From Sporomusaceae bacterium UBA7701 (GTDB taxonomy: Bacteria; Bacillota; Negativicutes; Sporomusales; UBA7701), in assembly GCA_002482545.1 (NCBI GenBank), contig DLGF01000015.1, positions 1 through 64,000 on the forward strand: a stretch of DNA of 64,000 bases, in the 5' to 3' direction. The first letter of the stretch is position 1, and each line of letters opens with the position of its first letter. This document shows, piece after piece, positions 1 to 8,478 of this stretch. The position numbers were made by a program, and so were the translations under genes. The notes beneath the pieces were generated by a model that did not search any database, was not told where the DNA came from, and saw only the letters and a list, made by a program, of their open reading frames with translations.

Positions 1-9
1 GATTGAGGA

Positions 10-40
10 AAAGGCACTTGCTTGCGCAAGTGCTTTTTTT
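10..40 (+). terminator. Intrinsic terminator
   Basis: An 8-bp perfect stem GCACTTGC/GCAAGTGC with a TTGC loop is followed by seven T. It must end a gene lying left of the window on the plus strand. Confidence 0.85.
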
Positions 41-60
41 GTGTTTGTGTGGGTATGTGC

Positions 61-147
61 GGGACGTGGAGAGGGACGGAGGGAGGCGTGGGAGTGGGGG
101 CGGCGTGGAGAGGGACAGAGGATACGGAGGAGGCGTGGGAGTGGGGG
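61..147. repeat. G-rich imperfect tandem repeat
   Basis: Two imperfect copies of a purine-rich block are seen. CGTGGAGAGGGAC recurs at 65-77 and 104-116, and GGAGGCGTGGGAGTGGGGG recurs at 82-100 and 129-147. Several runs of three or more G could form a quadruplex. The open frames through it are low-complexity Arg/Gly-rich and are not convincing genes. Confidence 0.7.
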
Positions 148-168
148 GACGGAGGGAACGAAGGAGGC

Positions 169-440
169 GACTGGCGTCGCTTGGATTGAGTCCCTGTTCC
201 TCGTGATTATAAAGGTAGGAGAGGCCGTTTCGATGGTGGTAGGCGATGGTCGGTAACGCAGACGGGAGACTGGCGTCGCTTGGATTGAGTCCCTGTTCCT
301 TCTGGCGTCAAGGCAGGAGGACCGTTACGATGGGTGTAGGCGATGGTCGGCATCGTAGACGGGAGCTGTTCCTCGTGGGTTCAGAGTAGGGGAGGCCGCT
401 TCGGATGATGTAGGCGATGGTCGGTAACGTAGACGGGAGA
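169..440. repeat. Intergenic degenerate repeat array, three units
   Basis: The 33-base block starting GACTGGCGTCGCTTGG occurs at 169-201 and, without change, at 268-300. A third, truncated unit keeps only CTGTTCCT at 366-373. Each unit ends with GTAGGCGATGGTCGG (239-253, 336-350, 410-424) followed by an AGACGGGA box. The units are 99 and about 73 bp apart. There is no spacer/repeat regularity of the CRISPR kind and no coding signal. Confidence 0.8.
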
Positions 441-446
441 ATAGGA

Positions 447-476
447 AGAGACCCTCATCACAGAATGAGGGTCTCT
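447..476 (-). terminator. Stem-loop terminator of the GntP permease gene
   Basis: A 12-bp perfect stem AGAGACCCTCAT/ATGAGGGTCTCT has a 6-base loop. It lies about 50 bp beyond the stop codon of the minus-strand permease. The minus-strand continuation is only moderately T-rich, while the plus-strand side has TTTGCGCTGTTTT, so it may work in both directions. Confidence 0.65.
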
Positions 477-526
477 TTGCGCTGTTTTGTCCGGAGTTTC
501 ACCTGGGCAACAGGATCTGGGGGAGC

Positions 527-1924
527 TTACAGAATGCCGGTAAGGGTGTGGAAGAGGATGACGCCGAAGACCATGATGGTTTTGATGACGGTGAGGGTGA
601 AGATATCGCGGTAGGAATCGCGGTGGGTGAGGCCGCAGACGGCGAGGAGGGTGATGACTGCGCCGTTGTGGGGCAGGGTGTCCATGCCGCCGGAGGCCAT
701 GGAGGCTACGCGGTGGAGGATTTCAGGGGACATGCCGATCGAGTTTGCCCAGGCCAGCCAGTCTTTCGCCATGAGGTCGAGGGCGATGGACATACCGCCG
801 GAGGCCGAGCCGGTAACGCCGGCCAGGGTCGTGACACTGACGGCTTCCGAGACGAGGGGCGAGCCGCCGATTTTGATCCCCAGCAAAGCGGATGAAATGG
901 ATTTAAAGCCGTTTAGGGAAGCAATAACATTGCCATAGCCAACCTCGGAAGCGGTGTTCATAATGGCCAGCAGCGAGCCGATGGCCCCGGCGTTGAGCGC
1001 CTTGGCGAGGCCGCCCGAGTTCAGGCGGTTGAAGCCTAAGGCAATCGCCAGAATAATGCCGCTGACCAGGGCGATGATTAAGGCCCAGATGCTGATGACG
1101 TTTTTAACGGACGCAGCGACCAGGGGAAGCTTCATCGCCTGGAAAGGCGCCAACAGGTTGGGATCCCAATTAAAGAGCTGGGTGCAGACGAAGTTGACGA
1201 CCAGGACGGTGAGTAGCGGGAGCACGGAAATGGCCCAGTGCGGCAGCGCGGCTTCGTCTTTGATTTCAGGCTCGTTGATGGTGTGGTTGCCGTAGCCTTC
1301 GCCGGCCGCCAGGGCGGCTTTCCGCCGCCGGTCCAGATAGGTCAGACCCAGGGCCAGGATCGCAAGGCCGCCCAGCAGGCCGCTGACTGGCGCGGCGTAA
1401 ATGTTTGTGCCGAAAAAGTTCGTGGGGATCAGGTTTTGGATTTGCGGGGTGCCGGGGAAGGAGTCCATGGTAAAAGTGAAGGCGCCGAGGGCAATGGCCC
1501 CGGGGATAAGACGTTTGGGAATGTCCGCTTCCCGGAACAGGGCCGTGGCAAAGGGATACACGGCGAAGACCACGACGAATAGGCTTACGCCGCCATAGGT
1601 CAGAACCGCGCCGGACAGTACCACGGCGAGGATCGCCCGCTCTTTGCCCAGGCCTTGGATGATGGCTCTGGCGATGCCTTTGGCCAGGCCGGTGTCTTCC
1701 ATTACCTTGCCGAAAACGGCGCCGAGCAGAAAGACCGGGAAGAAGGATTTAATGTAGGTCACCGCTTTGGCCATGAACAATTCCGTGTAGGCCGGCATGA
1801 GCGCCAGCCCGGACAGCGACGCGGCAAGCAGTGCGAAGACGGGGGCGAACAGGATGACGGAAAAGCCCCTGTAGGCAAAAAACATGAGCAGAAATAAACT
1901 AAGAAGGATGCCGATTACTTCCAT
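527..1924 (-). CDS. GntP-family organic acid permease (3-hydroxybutyrate/gluconate type)
   Basis: This 465-residue, highly hydrophobic protein should span the membrane about 12 times. It carries the family-typical segments YGGVSLFVVVFAVYP and TMDSFPGTPQIQN and has the usual length of the Gnt proton-symporter family, which includes gluconate and D-3-hydroxybutyrate permeases. The ATG at 1924 follows an AGGAGGT site. It is divergent from the CoA-transferase/thiolase operon and has its own sigma-54 promoter at 2045-2060, so it probably brings in that pathway's substrate. 3-Hydroxybutyrate is an inference from the neighbours; gluconate or another hydroxy acid cannot be excluded. Confidence 0.88.
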   Translation of the reverse strand: MEVIGILLSLFLLMFFAYRGFSVILFAPVFALLAASLSGLALMPAYTELFMAKAVTYIKSFFPVFLLGAVFGKVMEDTGLAKGIARAIIQGLGKERAILAVVLSGAVLTYGGVSLFVVVFAVYPFATALFREADIPKRLIPGAIALGAFTFTMDSFPGTPQIQNLIPTNFFGTNIYAAPVSGLLGGLAILALGLTYLDRRRKAALAAGEGYGNHTINEPEIKDEAALPHWAISVLPLLTVLVVNFVCTQLFNWDPNLLAPFQAMKLPLVAASVKNVISIWALIIALVSGIILAIALGFNRLNSGGLAKALNAGAIGSLLAIMNTASEVGYGNVIASLNGFKSISSALLGIKIGGSPLVSEAVSVTTLAGVTGSASGGMSIALDLMAKDWLAWANSIGMSPEILHRVASMASGGMDTLPHNGAVITLLAVCGLTHRDSYRDIFTLTVIKTIMVFGVILFHTLTGIL

Positions 1925-2044
1925 AATGAGTTTTTACCTCCTAAATGTTTTGTTGGTGCTCCGGATAAACAACATGGAATGCCTTTTCTCCACCTCCATA
2001 CGAGGATCAAGGTTGCCGGGATGTGTTGTGCCGCATTACTATTT

Positions 2045-2060
2045 AGCAAGTTGCGTGCCA
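2045..2060 (-). promoter_or_regulatory. Sigma-54 promoter of the GntP permease
   Basis: On the minus strand this reads TGGCACGCAACTTGCT, a full match to TGGCACG-N4-TTGCW with the GG and GC elements correctly spaced. The predicted transcript would start near 2034, about 110 nt before the permease ATG. Confidence 0.88.
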
Positions 2061-2200
2061 ATGCCGGGAAGTGGGGTTCGGTGAGTTGCGGAGAACAGGC
2101 CGAAGGTTATGGAAGTCAGGCTGTAAGGGGTTGGGGGTACACTCCTGCATAGCGGTGTTCGCATTTCGCGGAGACCGAAAGGGGAATAACGGCGTCCATA

Positions 2201-2240
2201 AAGATAGACAAACCGTATAAGAAGATAGACATTGTGTCTA
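2201..2240. promoter_or_regulatory. Putative enhancer (activator-binding) sites between the divergent sigma-54 promoters
   Basis: AAGATAGACA is repeated at 2201-2210 and 2222-2231, exactly 21 bp (two helical turns) apart. The second copy is the left half of the perfect dyad TAGACA-TTG-TGTCTA (2226-2240). The dyad lies about 100 bp upstream of the predicted plus-strand start, the usual place for a sigma-54 activator. A related cluster occurs at 8891-8950. Binding by the activator at 9929-12022 is inferred. Confidence 0.72.
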
Positions 2241-2307
2241 GGACGAAGGAATCCGACGGGCCAAAGCTCCTAGGGCCGGCGCGGGGAGATATAAGGATAT
2301 TGGCAGT

Positions 2308-2323
2308 TGGCACGGAATTTGCA
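2308..2323 (+). promoter_or_regulatory. Sigma-54 promoter of the CoA-transferase operon
   Basis: TGGCACGGAATTTGCA matches TGGCACG-N4-TTGCW perfectly, with GG at 2309-2310 and GC at 2321-2322. The start would fall near 2334, about 37 nt before the GTG of the CoA-transferase. Confidence 0.92.
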
Positions 2324-2370
2324 CGAGCATTTCCTGTAGATCAAAAGTAGACCAAAAAGGAAGTGAAGAT

Positions 2371-3921
2371 GTGGCCAAGTTTATTTCCGCACTTGAAGCT
2401 GCCAAGCTGATAAAAGACGGGGCTACCATTGCAACAAGCGGTTTTGTCGGCAACGGCCATCCGGAATGCGTCACCGCCGCCCTGGAGGAGCGTTTCGTCA
2501 GTGAAGGTTTGCCGCGCGACCTGACCTTGATGTACTGTGCCGGACAAGGGGACGGCAAAGACCGCGGTCTCAATCATTTGGGGCATGAGGGCCTGGTCAA
2601 GCGGGTGATCGGCGGTCACTGGAACCTGGCTCCCAAGCTTGGGAAACTGGCCGTGGAGAACAAGATCGAGGCCTACAATTTCCCGCAGGGGACGCTGGCC
2701 CATTGGTTCCGCAGCATCGCGGGACACAAGCCGGGGGTAGTCACCAAGGTAGGTCTCAATACGTTTGTGGACCCGCGCGTGGAGGGAGGCAAAATCAGCC
2801 CGGCAACCCGGGAGGATTTGGTTGAAGTCATCGGACTGGCGGGCGAGGAGTGGCTGTGGTACAAGCCTTTCCCGGTGGACGTAGCCATTATCCGGGGAAC
2901 TTCGGCGGATGAAAAAGGCAATATATCCATTGAGCATGAGGCGGTTTCGCTTGAAATATTGTCGATAGCCCAGGCTGCAAAGTCTTCGGGCGGCATTGTC
3001 ATTGTCCAGGTAGAACGGGTGGTGGCCAACGGGTCGCTGAAGCCCATGCAGGTGAAGGTGCCGGGGATTATCGTCGACTATGTTGTGGTGGCAAGCGACC
3101 CGGCTCAGCATATGCAAACCTTTGGCGAACAGTACAACCCGGCCTATTCCGGGGAAATCCGGGTGCCCCTGTCGGCTCTGGCGCCGATGCCGCTGGACGA
3201 GCGCAAGGTAATTGCCCGCCGGGCAGCGATGGAGCTTATTCCGGACGCTATTGTCAACCTGGGCATCGGCGTGCCGGAAGGAGTAGCCATGGTGGCGAAT
3301 GAGGAAGGAATCGGCCACAGCCTGACGCTGACGGTCGAGGCGGGCCCCGTCGGCGGAGTCCCTGCCGGCGGGTTGAGCTTTGGAGCGGCCACCAACGCCG
3401 AGGCCATTTTGGATCAGCCCTATCAGTTCGACTTTTATGACGGCGGCGGTCTTGATCTGGCGTTTCTCGGTCTGGCTGAGACCGACCGGAACGGCAATAT
3501 CAATGTCAGCAAGTTCAAAGGCAGAGTGGCCGGCTGCGGCGGGTTTATCAACATTACCCAGAATGCCAAGCGAGTTATTTTCTGCGGCACCTTCACCGCC
3601 GGAGGCCTGAAGGTCGAGGTGGCCGGAGGCAGGCTGACAATCACCAACGAAGGCAAAGCCAGAAAGTTCCTGGAACAAGTGGAGCAGATAACCTTCAGCG
3701 GCGAATATGCCCGCAAGGTCAAGCAGCCGGTTTTGTACATTACCGAACGGGCGGTCTTCGAACTGACTCAGGAAGGGGTCGTACTGACCGAAATTGCCCC
3801 GGGCGTTGACCTGGAAAAAGACATCCTCGCCATGATGGACTTTAAGCCTATTGTGTCCAAAGATCTGAAATTGATGGCTGAGCGAATTTTCCGGAACGAG
3901 CAAATGGGGTTGACTCTGTAG
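2371..3921 (+). CDS. Fused acetate/acyl CoA-transferase (class I)
   Basis: This 516-residue protein has the alpha and beta halves of a class I CoA-transferase in one chain, as in propionate CoA-transferase and YdiF. It should move CoA between acetyl- or acetoacetyl-CoA and a short-chain acid. The catalytic Glu is E323 in TVEAGPVGGVPAGG. The start is GTG with AAAAAGGAAG upstream. It is the first gene after the sigma-54 promoter at 2308, with the thiolase 63 bp downstream. Its position suggests it activates the imported acid, for example 3-hydroxybutyrate, using acetyl-CoA as CoA donor. The substrate is not readable from the sequence. Confidence 0.92.
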   Translation: MAKFISALEAAKLIKDGATIATSGFVGNGHPECVTAALEERFVSEGLPRDLTLMYCAGQGDGKDRGLNHLGHEGLVKRVIGGHWNLAPKLGKLAVENKIEAYNFPQGTLAHWFRSIAGHKPGVVTKVGLNTFVDPRVEGGKISPATREDLVEVIGLAGEEWLWYKPFPVDVAIIRGTSADEKGNISIEHEAVSLEILSIAQAAKSSGGIVIVQVERVVANGSLKPMQVKVPGIIVDYVVVASDPAQHMQTFGEQYNPAYSGEIRVPLSALAPMPLDERKVIARRAAMELIPDAIVNLGIGVPEGVAMVANEEGIGHSLTLTVEAGPVGGVPAGGLSFGAATNAEAILDQPYQFDFYDGGGLDLAFLGLAETDRNGNINVSKFKGRVAGCGGFINITQNAKRVIFCGTFTAGGLKVEVAGGRLTITNEGKARKFLEQVEQITFSGEYARKVKQPVLYITERAVFELTQEGVVLTEIAPGVDLEKDILAMMDFKPIVSKDLKLMAERIFRNEQMGLTL

Positions 3922-3984
3922 GCCGCTGAGTGGGAATGCTTTGAGTTCTGCGGCTGGTGAGCAAGCATAAGAAGGAGTGATGGT

Positions 3985-5163
3985 GTGAAAGAGGCAGTTA
4001 TTGTCAGCGCCGTTCGTACAGCGATCGGCAGTTTCAATGGAGCATTGGCCGGCGTTTCGGCGGTTGAGCTGGGCAGCCTGGTGATCGGGGAGGCTCTTCG
4101 GCGGGCCGGCATTGAAGGGGATCAGGTGGACGAGGCCATTATGGGCAACGTGCTTCAGGCCGGCATCGGGCAAAACCCCGCCAGGCAAGCTGCGGTGCGG
4201 GGCGGAATTCCGAAGGAAGTTCCGGCGCTGACGATCAATAAGGTGTGCGGGTCCGGCCTTAAAGCCGTTAATCTGGCCGCGCAGGCCATCCTGGCCGGCG
4301 ACGCCGAGGTGATTGTCGCCGGAGGCATGGAGAGCATGAGCAACGCTCCGTATCTTCTGGACAAGGCCCGCACCGGCTACCGGATGGGCCATGGCCGGGT
4401 GATCGACAGCATGATTACCGACGGGCTGTGGTGCGCGTTTCATGATTATCACATGGGGATTACCGCCGAGAATGTGGCGGCTCTGCATGGAATAACCCGC
4501 GAGGATCAGGACCGTCTGGCCTATGAATCACAGACGAAGGCCGCGGCCGCCATCGCCGGCGGCGCTTTCCGGCAGGAAATCGTGCCGGTCGCCGTCCGCG
4601 GAAAAAAAGGCGACGTGGTGTTCGACACCGATGAATACCCGAAGACAGGGACAACGGATGAGATTCTGAACAGCTTAAAACCCGCTTTCAAGAAAGACGG
4701 CACGGTTACGGCGGGCAATGCTTCCGGAATCAACGACGGCGCCGCGGCGCTGGTCGTCATGTCAGCCGGCAAGGCCGAAGCTTTGGGGATTAAGCCGCTG
4801 GCCCGGATCCGCGCATATGCTTCGGCGGGGGTTGATCCGTCGATCATGGGGATGGGGCCCGTGCCGGCAACGCGGAAAGCTTTGGCAAAGGCCGGATTGT
4901 CCGTCGGGGATATCGACCTGATTGAGGCCAATGAAGCCTTTGCCGCGCAATTTCTGGCGGTGGGCAAAGAACTGGGCTTCCGGAAGGAGCGCGTTAATGT
5001 TCATGGCGGGGCCATCGCCCTGGGGCACCCCATCGGGGCAAGCGGCGCACGGATTTTGGTCACATTGCTTCACGCCATGCGGCAGCGGAGCGCCAGACTG
5101 GGACTGGCAACGCTTTGCATCGGCGGCGGCCAGGGTGTCGCCACGATTGTTGAGCGGATATAG
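3985..5163 (+). CDS. Acetyl-CoA C-acetyltransferase (thiolase)
   Basis: This 392-residue thiolase interconverts acetoacetyl-CoA plus CoA and two acetyl-CoA. The nucleophile is C88 (NKVCGSG). The other catalytic residues are H348 in GHPIGASG and C378 in CIGGGQG. The GTG start follows AGAAGGAG at good spacing. It sits between the CoA-transferase and the acyl-CoA dehydrogenase under the same sigma-54 promoter. In a catabolic setting it would cleave acetoacetyl-CoA made by the reductase at 9112-9852 running in the oxidative direction. Confidence 0.95.
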   Translation: MKEAVIVSAVRTAIGSFNGALAGVSAVELGSLVIGEALRRAGIEGDQVDEAIMGNVLQAGIGQNPARQAAVRGGIPKEVPALTINKVCGSGLKAVNLAAQAILAGDAEVIVAGGMESMSNAPYLLDKARTGYRMGHGRVIDSMITDGLWCAFHDYHMGITAENVAALHGITREDQDRLAYESQTKAAAAIAGGAFRQEIVPVAVRGKKGDVVFDTDEYPKTGTTDEILNSLKPAFKKDGTVTAGNASGINDGAAALVVMSAGKAEALGIKPLARIRAYASAGVDPSIMGMGPVPATRKALAKAGLSVGDIDLIEANEAFAAQFLAVGKELGFRKERVNVHGGAIALGHPIGASGARILVTLLHAMRQRSARLGLATLCIGGGQGVATIVERI

Positions 5164-5175
5164 GGCAGGAAACTT

Positions 5176-5214
5176 CAGAATGAGTGCCCGGGAAAATCTT
5201 GGGCACTCATTCTG
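5176..5214 (+). other. Long intercistronic hairpin
   Basis: CAGAATGAGTGCCC (5176-5189) pairs perfectly with GGGCACTCATTCTG (5201-5214) around an 11-nt loop, between the thiolase and acyl-CoA dehydrogenase genes. No T-run follows, so it is more likely an RNA-stability or processing element, or a leaky terminator, than a full terminator. Confidence 0.6.
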
Positions 5215-5273
5215 GAAGATAAAAGTGATTTATTTCACAATCGCTGGGAACCCAATTAAAGGAGGAAAAGACA

Positions 5274-6413
5274 ATGTATTTTGGTTTAACCGAAGATCAG
5301 AAAATGATCCAGAAAATGGCCCGGGAATTTGCCGAAAAGGATCTCGCCCCCGGGGTTCAGGAACGCGACGAGGCTCATAAATTCGATCGTGCCCTGGCGG
5401 ACGCGATGGGGGAACTGGGTCTTAACGGCATATGCTTTCCTGAAAAGTACGGCGGCGCCGACGGCGATTACCTCAGCTATATTTTAGCGGTCGAGGAAAT
5501 TTCCAAAGTGGACGACGGCGTGGGAATCACCCTTTCCGCCACGGTGTCCCTGTGCGCCTGGCCGATCTACGCCTATGGCACCGAGTCCCAAAAGGAAAAG
5601 TATCTCCGGCCGATTCTGGAAGGCCGGCACCTGGGGGCCTTCGGCCTCACCGAGCCCAACGCCGGCACGGACGCCGCCGGGCAACAGACGACCGCCGTGC
5701 TGGACGGCGATCATTATGTGCTGAACGGCAGCAAAATCTTCATAACCAACGGCGGCGAAGCAGAGACGTACGTGGTGTTTGCCATGACCGACAAAGCAAA
5801 AGGCGTGAAGGGCATATCGGCCTTCATCCTGGAAAAGGGCATGCCCGGCTTTACTTTCGGCAAGCGCGAGCATAAAATGGGCATTCATTCCTCGATTACC
5901 ATGGAGCTGATTTTCCAGGACGTGAAGGTTCCCAAGGACAACCTGCTGGGCAAGGAGGGCGACGGGTTCAAGATCGCCATGGCGACCCTCGACGGCGGAC
6001 GGATCGGCGTTGCGGCTCAGGCCCTCGGGATTGCCCAGGCTGCGCTCGACCACGCGGTGCGGTATTCCAAAGAGCGGGTTCAGTTTGGCAAGCCGATCGC
6101 CGCCAACCAGGCCATTGCTTTTATGCTCGCCGATATGGCGGCTAAGGTGGATTCGGCGCGTTTGCTGGTGTACCGGGCAGCCTGGCTGAAGGATGCGGGG
6201 CAGCCCTACGGCAAGGAGGCCGCCATGGCCAAGCTGGTGGCTTCCGATGCCGCTATGGAAGTCGCCACCGACGCGGTCCAGATTTTCGGAGGCTACGGCT
6301 ACAGCAGCGAGTATCCTGTCGAGCGGCTGATGCGCGATGCGAAGATCACCCAGATTTATGAAGGCACGAACCAGGTTCAGCGCATGGTCATATCCGGAGC
6401 ATTGCTGCGGTAG
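5274..6413 (+). CDS. Short-chain acyl-CoA dehydrogenase (butyryl-CoA dehydrogenase type)
   Basis: This 379-residue FAD enzyme has the full acyl-CoA dehydrogenase layout: alpha-helical N-terminal domain, beta domain with GAFGLTEPNAGTDA, and C-terminal helical domain. The catalytic base is E363 in QIYEGTNQ, the position used by short-chain members. A strong AAAGGAGG precedes the ATG. EtfB and EtfA follow directly, so the three should form a crotonyl-CoA reducing or butyryl-CoA oxidising complex. The ferredoxin-carrying EtfA favours the reducing direction. It is 110 bp behind the thiolase, across a large hairpin. Confidence 0.93.
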   Translation: MYFGLTEDQKMIQKMAREFAEKDLAPGVQERDEAHKFDRALADAMGELGLNGICFPEKYGGADGDYLSYILAVEEISKVDDGVGITLSATVSLCAWPIYAYGTESQKEKYLRPILEGRHLGAFGLTEPNAGTDAAGQQTTAVLDGDHYVLNGSKIFITNGGEAETYVVFAMTDKAKGVKGISAFILEKGMPGFTFGKREHKMGIHSSITMELIFQDVKVPKDNLLGKEGDGFKIAMATLDGGRIGVAAQALGIAQAALDHAVRYSKERVQFGKPIAANQAIAFMLADMAAKVDSARLLVYRAAWLKDAGQPYGKEAAMAKLVASDAAMEVATDAVQIFGGYGYSSEYPVERLMRDAKITQIYEGTNQVQRMVISGALLR

Positions 6414-6455
6414 GTTTCACAGTCAAAACGAACGGGAGTCGGGAGGAAAACAGCA

Positions 6456-7241
6456 GTGGAAATTGTGGTTTGCATCAAGCAAGTGCCTGATACAACGGAA
6501 GTAAAAATCGACCCGCAGACCAATACCCTCGTGCGCCAGGGCGTGCCCAGCATTGTCAATCCCTTTGACAAGAACGCGCTGGAGGCGGCTTTGCAAATCA
6601 AGGAAAAGCAGGGCGGACGGGTAACCGTCCTTTCGATGGGCCCGCCGCAGGCCAAAGACGCGCTGAAGGAATGTCTGGCCATGGGGGCCGACCAGGCGGT
6701 GCTGATCAGCGACCGCGCCTTCGGCGGCGCCGATACGCTGGCCACCAGCTATACTCTGGCGGCTGCGGTAAAAAAGCTCGGCCGGTTTGATATTATTCTC
6801 TGCGGCAAGCAGGCGATCGACGGCGATACGGCCCAGGTCGGCCCCGAGATGGCGGAACATCTCGGTATCCCGCAGGTCACCTATGTGGCCAAGATCGATG
6901 TGGCGGACGAGGCCGTCCGGGTGGAGCGGGAGCACGAAGAGGGCTATGAGGTCATCGAGGTTTCTATGCCGGTTCTCCTGACGGTGGTCAAGTCCATCAA
7001 CGATCCGCGGATGCCGACCGTCAAAGGAACCATGCGGGCCAACCGGGCCGAAATCCCCGCATGGACGCTGAGCGACCTGGAAGTCGAGCCGGAAAGGCTC
7101 GGGTTAAAAGGCTCGCCGACCCAGGTCCGGCGGATTTTCACCCCTGAGCAGCGCAAACAGGGGGAAGTGATTGAGGCCGCAACCGCGTCGGAAGCTGTCG
7201 CCGCTCTGGTTCAAAAATTGTCGGAAGCCAAGATCGTGTAA
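6456..7241 (+). CDS. etfB: Electron transfer flavoprotein beta subunit
   Basis: This 261-residue FixA/EtfB protein begins MEIVVCIKQVPDTTEVK from a GTG with GGGAGG upstream. It keeps the family segments DGDTAQVGP and VVKSINDPRMPT. It binds flavin/AMP together with EtfA and passes electrons to or from the acyl-CoA dehydrogenase encoded just upstream. Only 15 bp separate it from etfA. Confidence 0.94.
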   Translation: MEIVVCIKQVPDTTEVKIDPQTNTLVRQGVPSIVNPFDKNALEAALQIKEKQGGRVTVLSMGPPQAKDALKECLAMGADQAVLISDRAFGGADTLATSYTLAAAVKKLGRFDIILCGKQAIDGDTAQVGPEMAEHLGIPQVTYVAKIDVADEAVRVEREHEEGYEVIEVSMPVLLTVVKSINDPRMPTVKGTMRANRAEIPAWTLSDLEVEPERLGLKGSPTQVRRIFTPEQRKQGEVIEAATASEAVAALVQKLSEAKIV

Positions 7242-7256
7242 CAAGGGGGATATACC

Positions 7257-8453
7257 ATGGCTGTAAAAGTTGTTGCAGAAGCCTGCGTCGGCTGTAGCGC
7301 CTGCGTGTCGGCCTGCCCTTTCGGGGCAATCGTCATGGAGGACGGCAAAGCGTTCATTACCGAAGCTTGCACGGTCTGCGGAGCCTGCGTGGACGCTTGT
7401 CCCGCCGCCGCTATTGTGCGCGAGCAGGAGGAAAAGCAGTTCAAGACGAACAAAGAGGATTATCGGGGTATCTGGGTGTTCATTGAACAAATGGCGGGCC
7501 AGATCCGGTCCGTGTCCCATGAACTCCTCGGCGAAGGCCGCAAGCTGGCCGATGCAATGGGGCAGGAGCTCGCCGGGGTAATCATCGGCCGGGATGTGGA
7601 GCCTTTGGCCAAGGAAGTATTCGCCAGCGGCGCCGATAAGGTTTACCTGGTGGAGGAGCCTTTGTGCGGCCACTACCATACCGATGCTTATACCCGTATT
7701 ATGATAGACTTAATTGCGAATTATAAACCAAACGTAGTTCTGCTGGGAGCCACCAATGACGGGCGGGATCTCGGGCCGCGCGTGGCCTGCCGGGTGGGAA
7801 CCGGCCTGACGGCCGATTGCACCAGTCTCGGCGTCGATCCTGAGACGGGGCTCGTCGCCTGGACCCGCCCCGCTTTCGGCGGCAATATTATGGCCACCAT
7901 TCTTTGCCCCGAGCATCGGCCGCAAATGGGCACGGTGCGTCCGAAGGTTTTCAAACGTCCGGTCCAGGACTTCGGCAGGTCGGGGGAAATCATCCGGGTG
8001 GCCTCGACGGTACAAGCCGAAGATATCCGCACCAAGGTAGTGGGTTTTCTGAGGGTATGCACCACCTCCTGCAATCTGGAGGAGGCGGAGGTCATCGTTT
8101 CCGGCGGACGGGGGATGGGCAAGCCCGAGAATTTCCGGCTGGTGGAAGAACTGGCCGAAGCGTTCGGCGGGTCCGTCGGGGCATCCCGGGCTGCGGTGGA
8201 TGCGGGCTGGAAGCCGGCTCTGCACCAGGTCGGGCAGACGGGAAAGACCGTAGGCCCGAAAGTGTACGTCGCCTGCGGCATATCGGGAGCCATCCAGCAT
8301 CTCGCCGGCATGTCCTCTTCCGATGTGGTGATCGCGATCAACCGCGACTCGGACGCCCCCATCTTCAAAATTGCCGACTACGGGATTGTGGGTGATGTGC
8401 TGGAAATATTGCCGCTGCTGACGGAGGCGGTGAAAAAACAAAAGCAAGCCTAG
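7257..8453 (+). CDS. etfA: Electron transfer flavoprotein alpha subunit with N-terminal 2[4Fe-4S] ferredoxin domain
   Basis: Residues 1-55 form a bacterial ferredoxin domain with two complete clusters (C10, C13, C16, C20 and C38, C41, C44, C48). A normal EtfA of about 330 residues follows, with a C-terminal FAD domain (GQTGKTVGPKVYVACGISGAIQH). Ordinary EtfA lacks the ferredoxin part. It is known from EtfA proteins of acetogenic and other anaerobic acyl-CoA dehydrogenase/Etf complexes such as caffeyl-CoA reductase CarE. It suggests electron exchange with ferredoxin and possibly flavin-based bifurcation during crotonyl-CoA reduction. Bifurcation itself is inferred. Confidence 0.95.
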   Translation: MAVKVVAEACVGCSACVSACPFGAIVMEDGKAFITEACTVCGACVDACPAAAIVREQEEKQFKTNKEDYRGIWVFIEQMAGQIRSVSHELLGEGRKLADAMGQELAGVIIGRDVEPLAKEVFASGADKVYLVEEPLCGHYHTDAYTRIMIDLIANYKPNVVLLGATNDGRDLGPRVACRVGTGLTADCTSLGVDPETGLVAWTRPAFGGNIMATILCPEHRPQMGTVRPKVFKRPVQDFGRSGEIIRVASTVQAEDIRTKVVGFLRVCTTSCNLEEAEVIVSGGRGMGKPENFRLVEELAEAFGGSVGASRAAVDAGWKPALHQVGQTGKTVGPKVYVACGISGAIQHLAGMSSSDVVIAINRDSDAPIFKIADYGIVGDVLEILPLLTEAVKKQKQA

Positions 8454-8478
8454 AAGTTGCGAAAAGGAGAGATGAACG

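Noticed and set aside
169..440. CRISPR-like array at the left end
   Set aside because: Only three units with unequal spacing, long repeats and no unique spacers; no cas genes in the window.
2341..4488. 715-codon open frame on the minus strand
   Set aside because: It lies opposite the CoA-transferase and thiolase genes, which carry clear family motifs; the antisense product has no recognisable motif.
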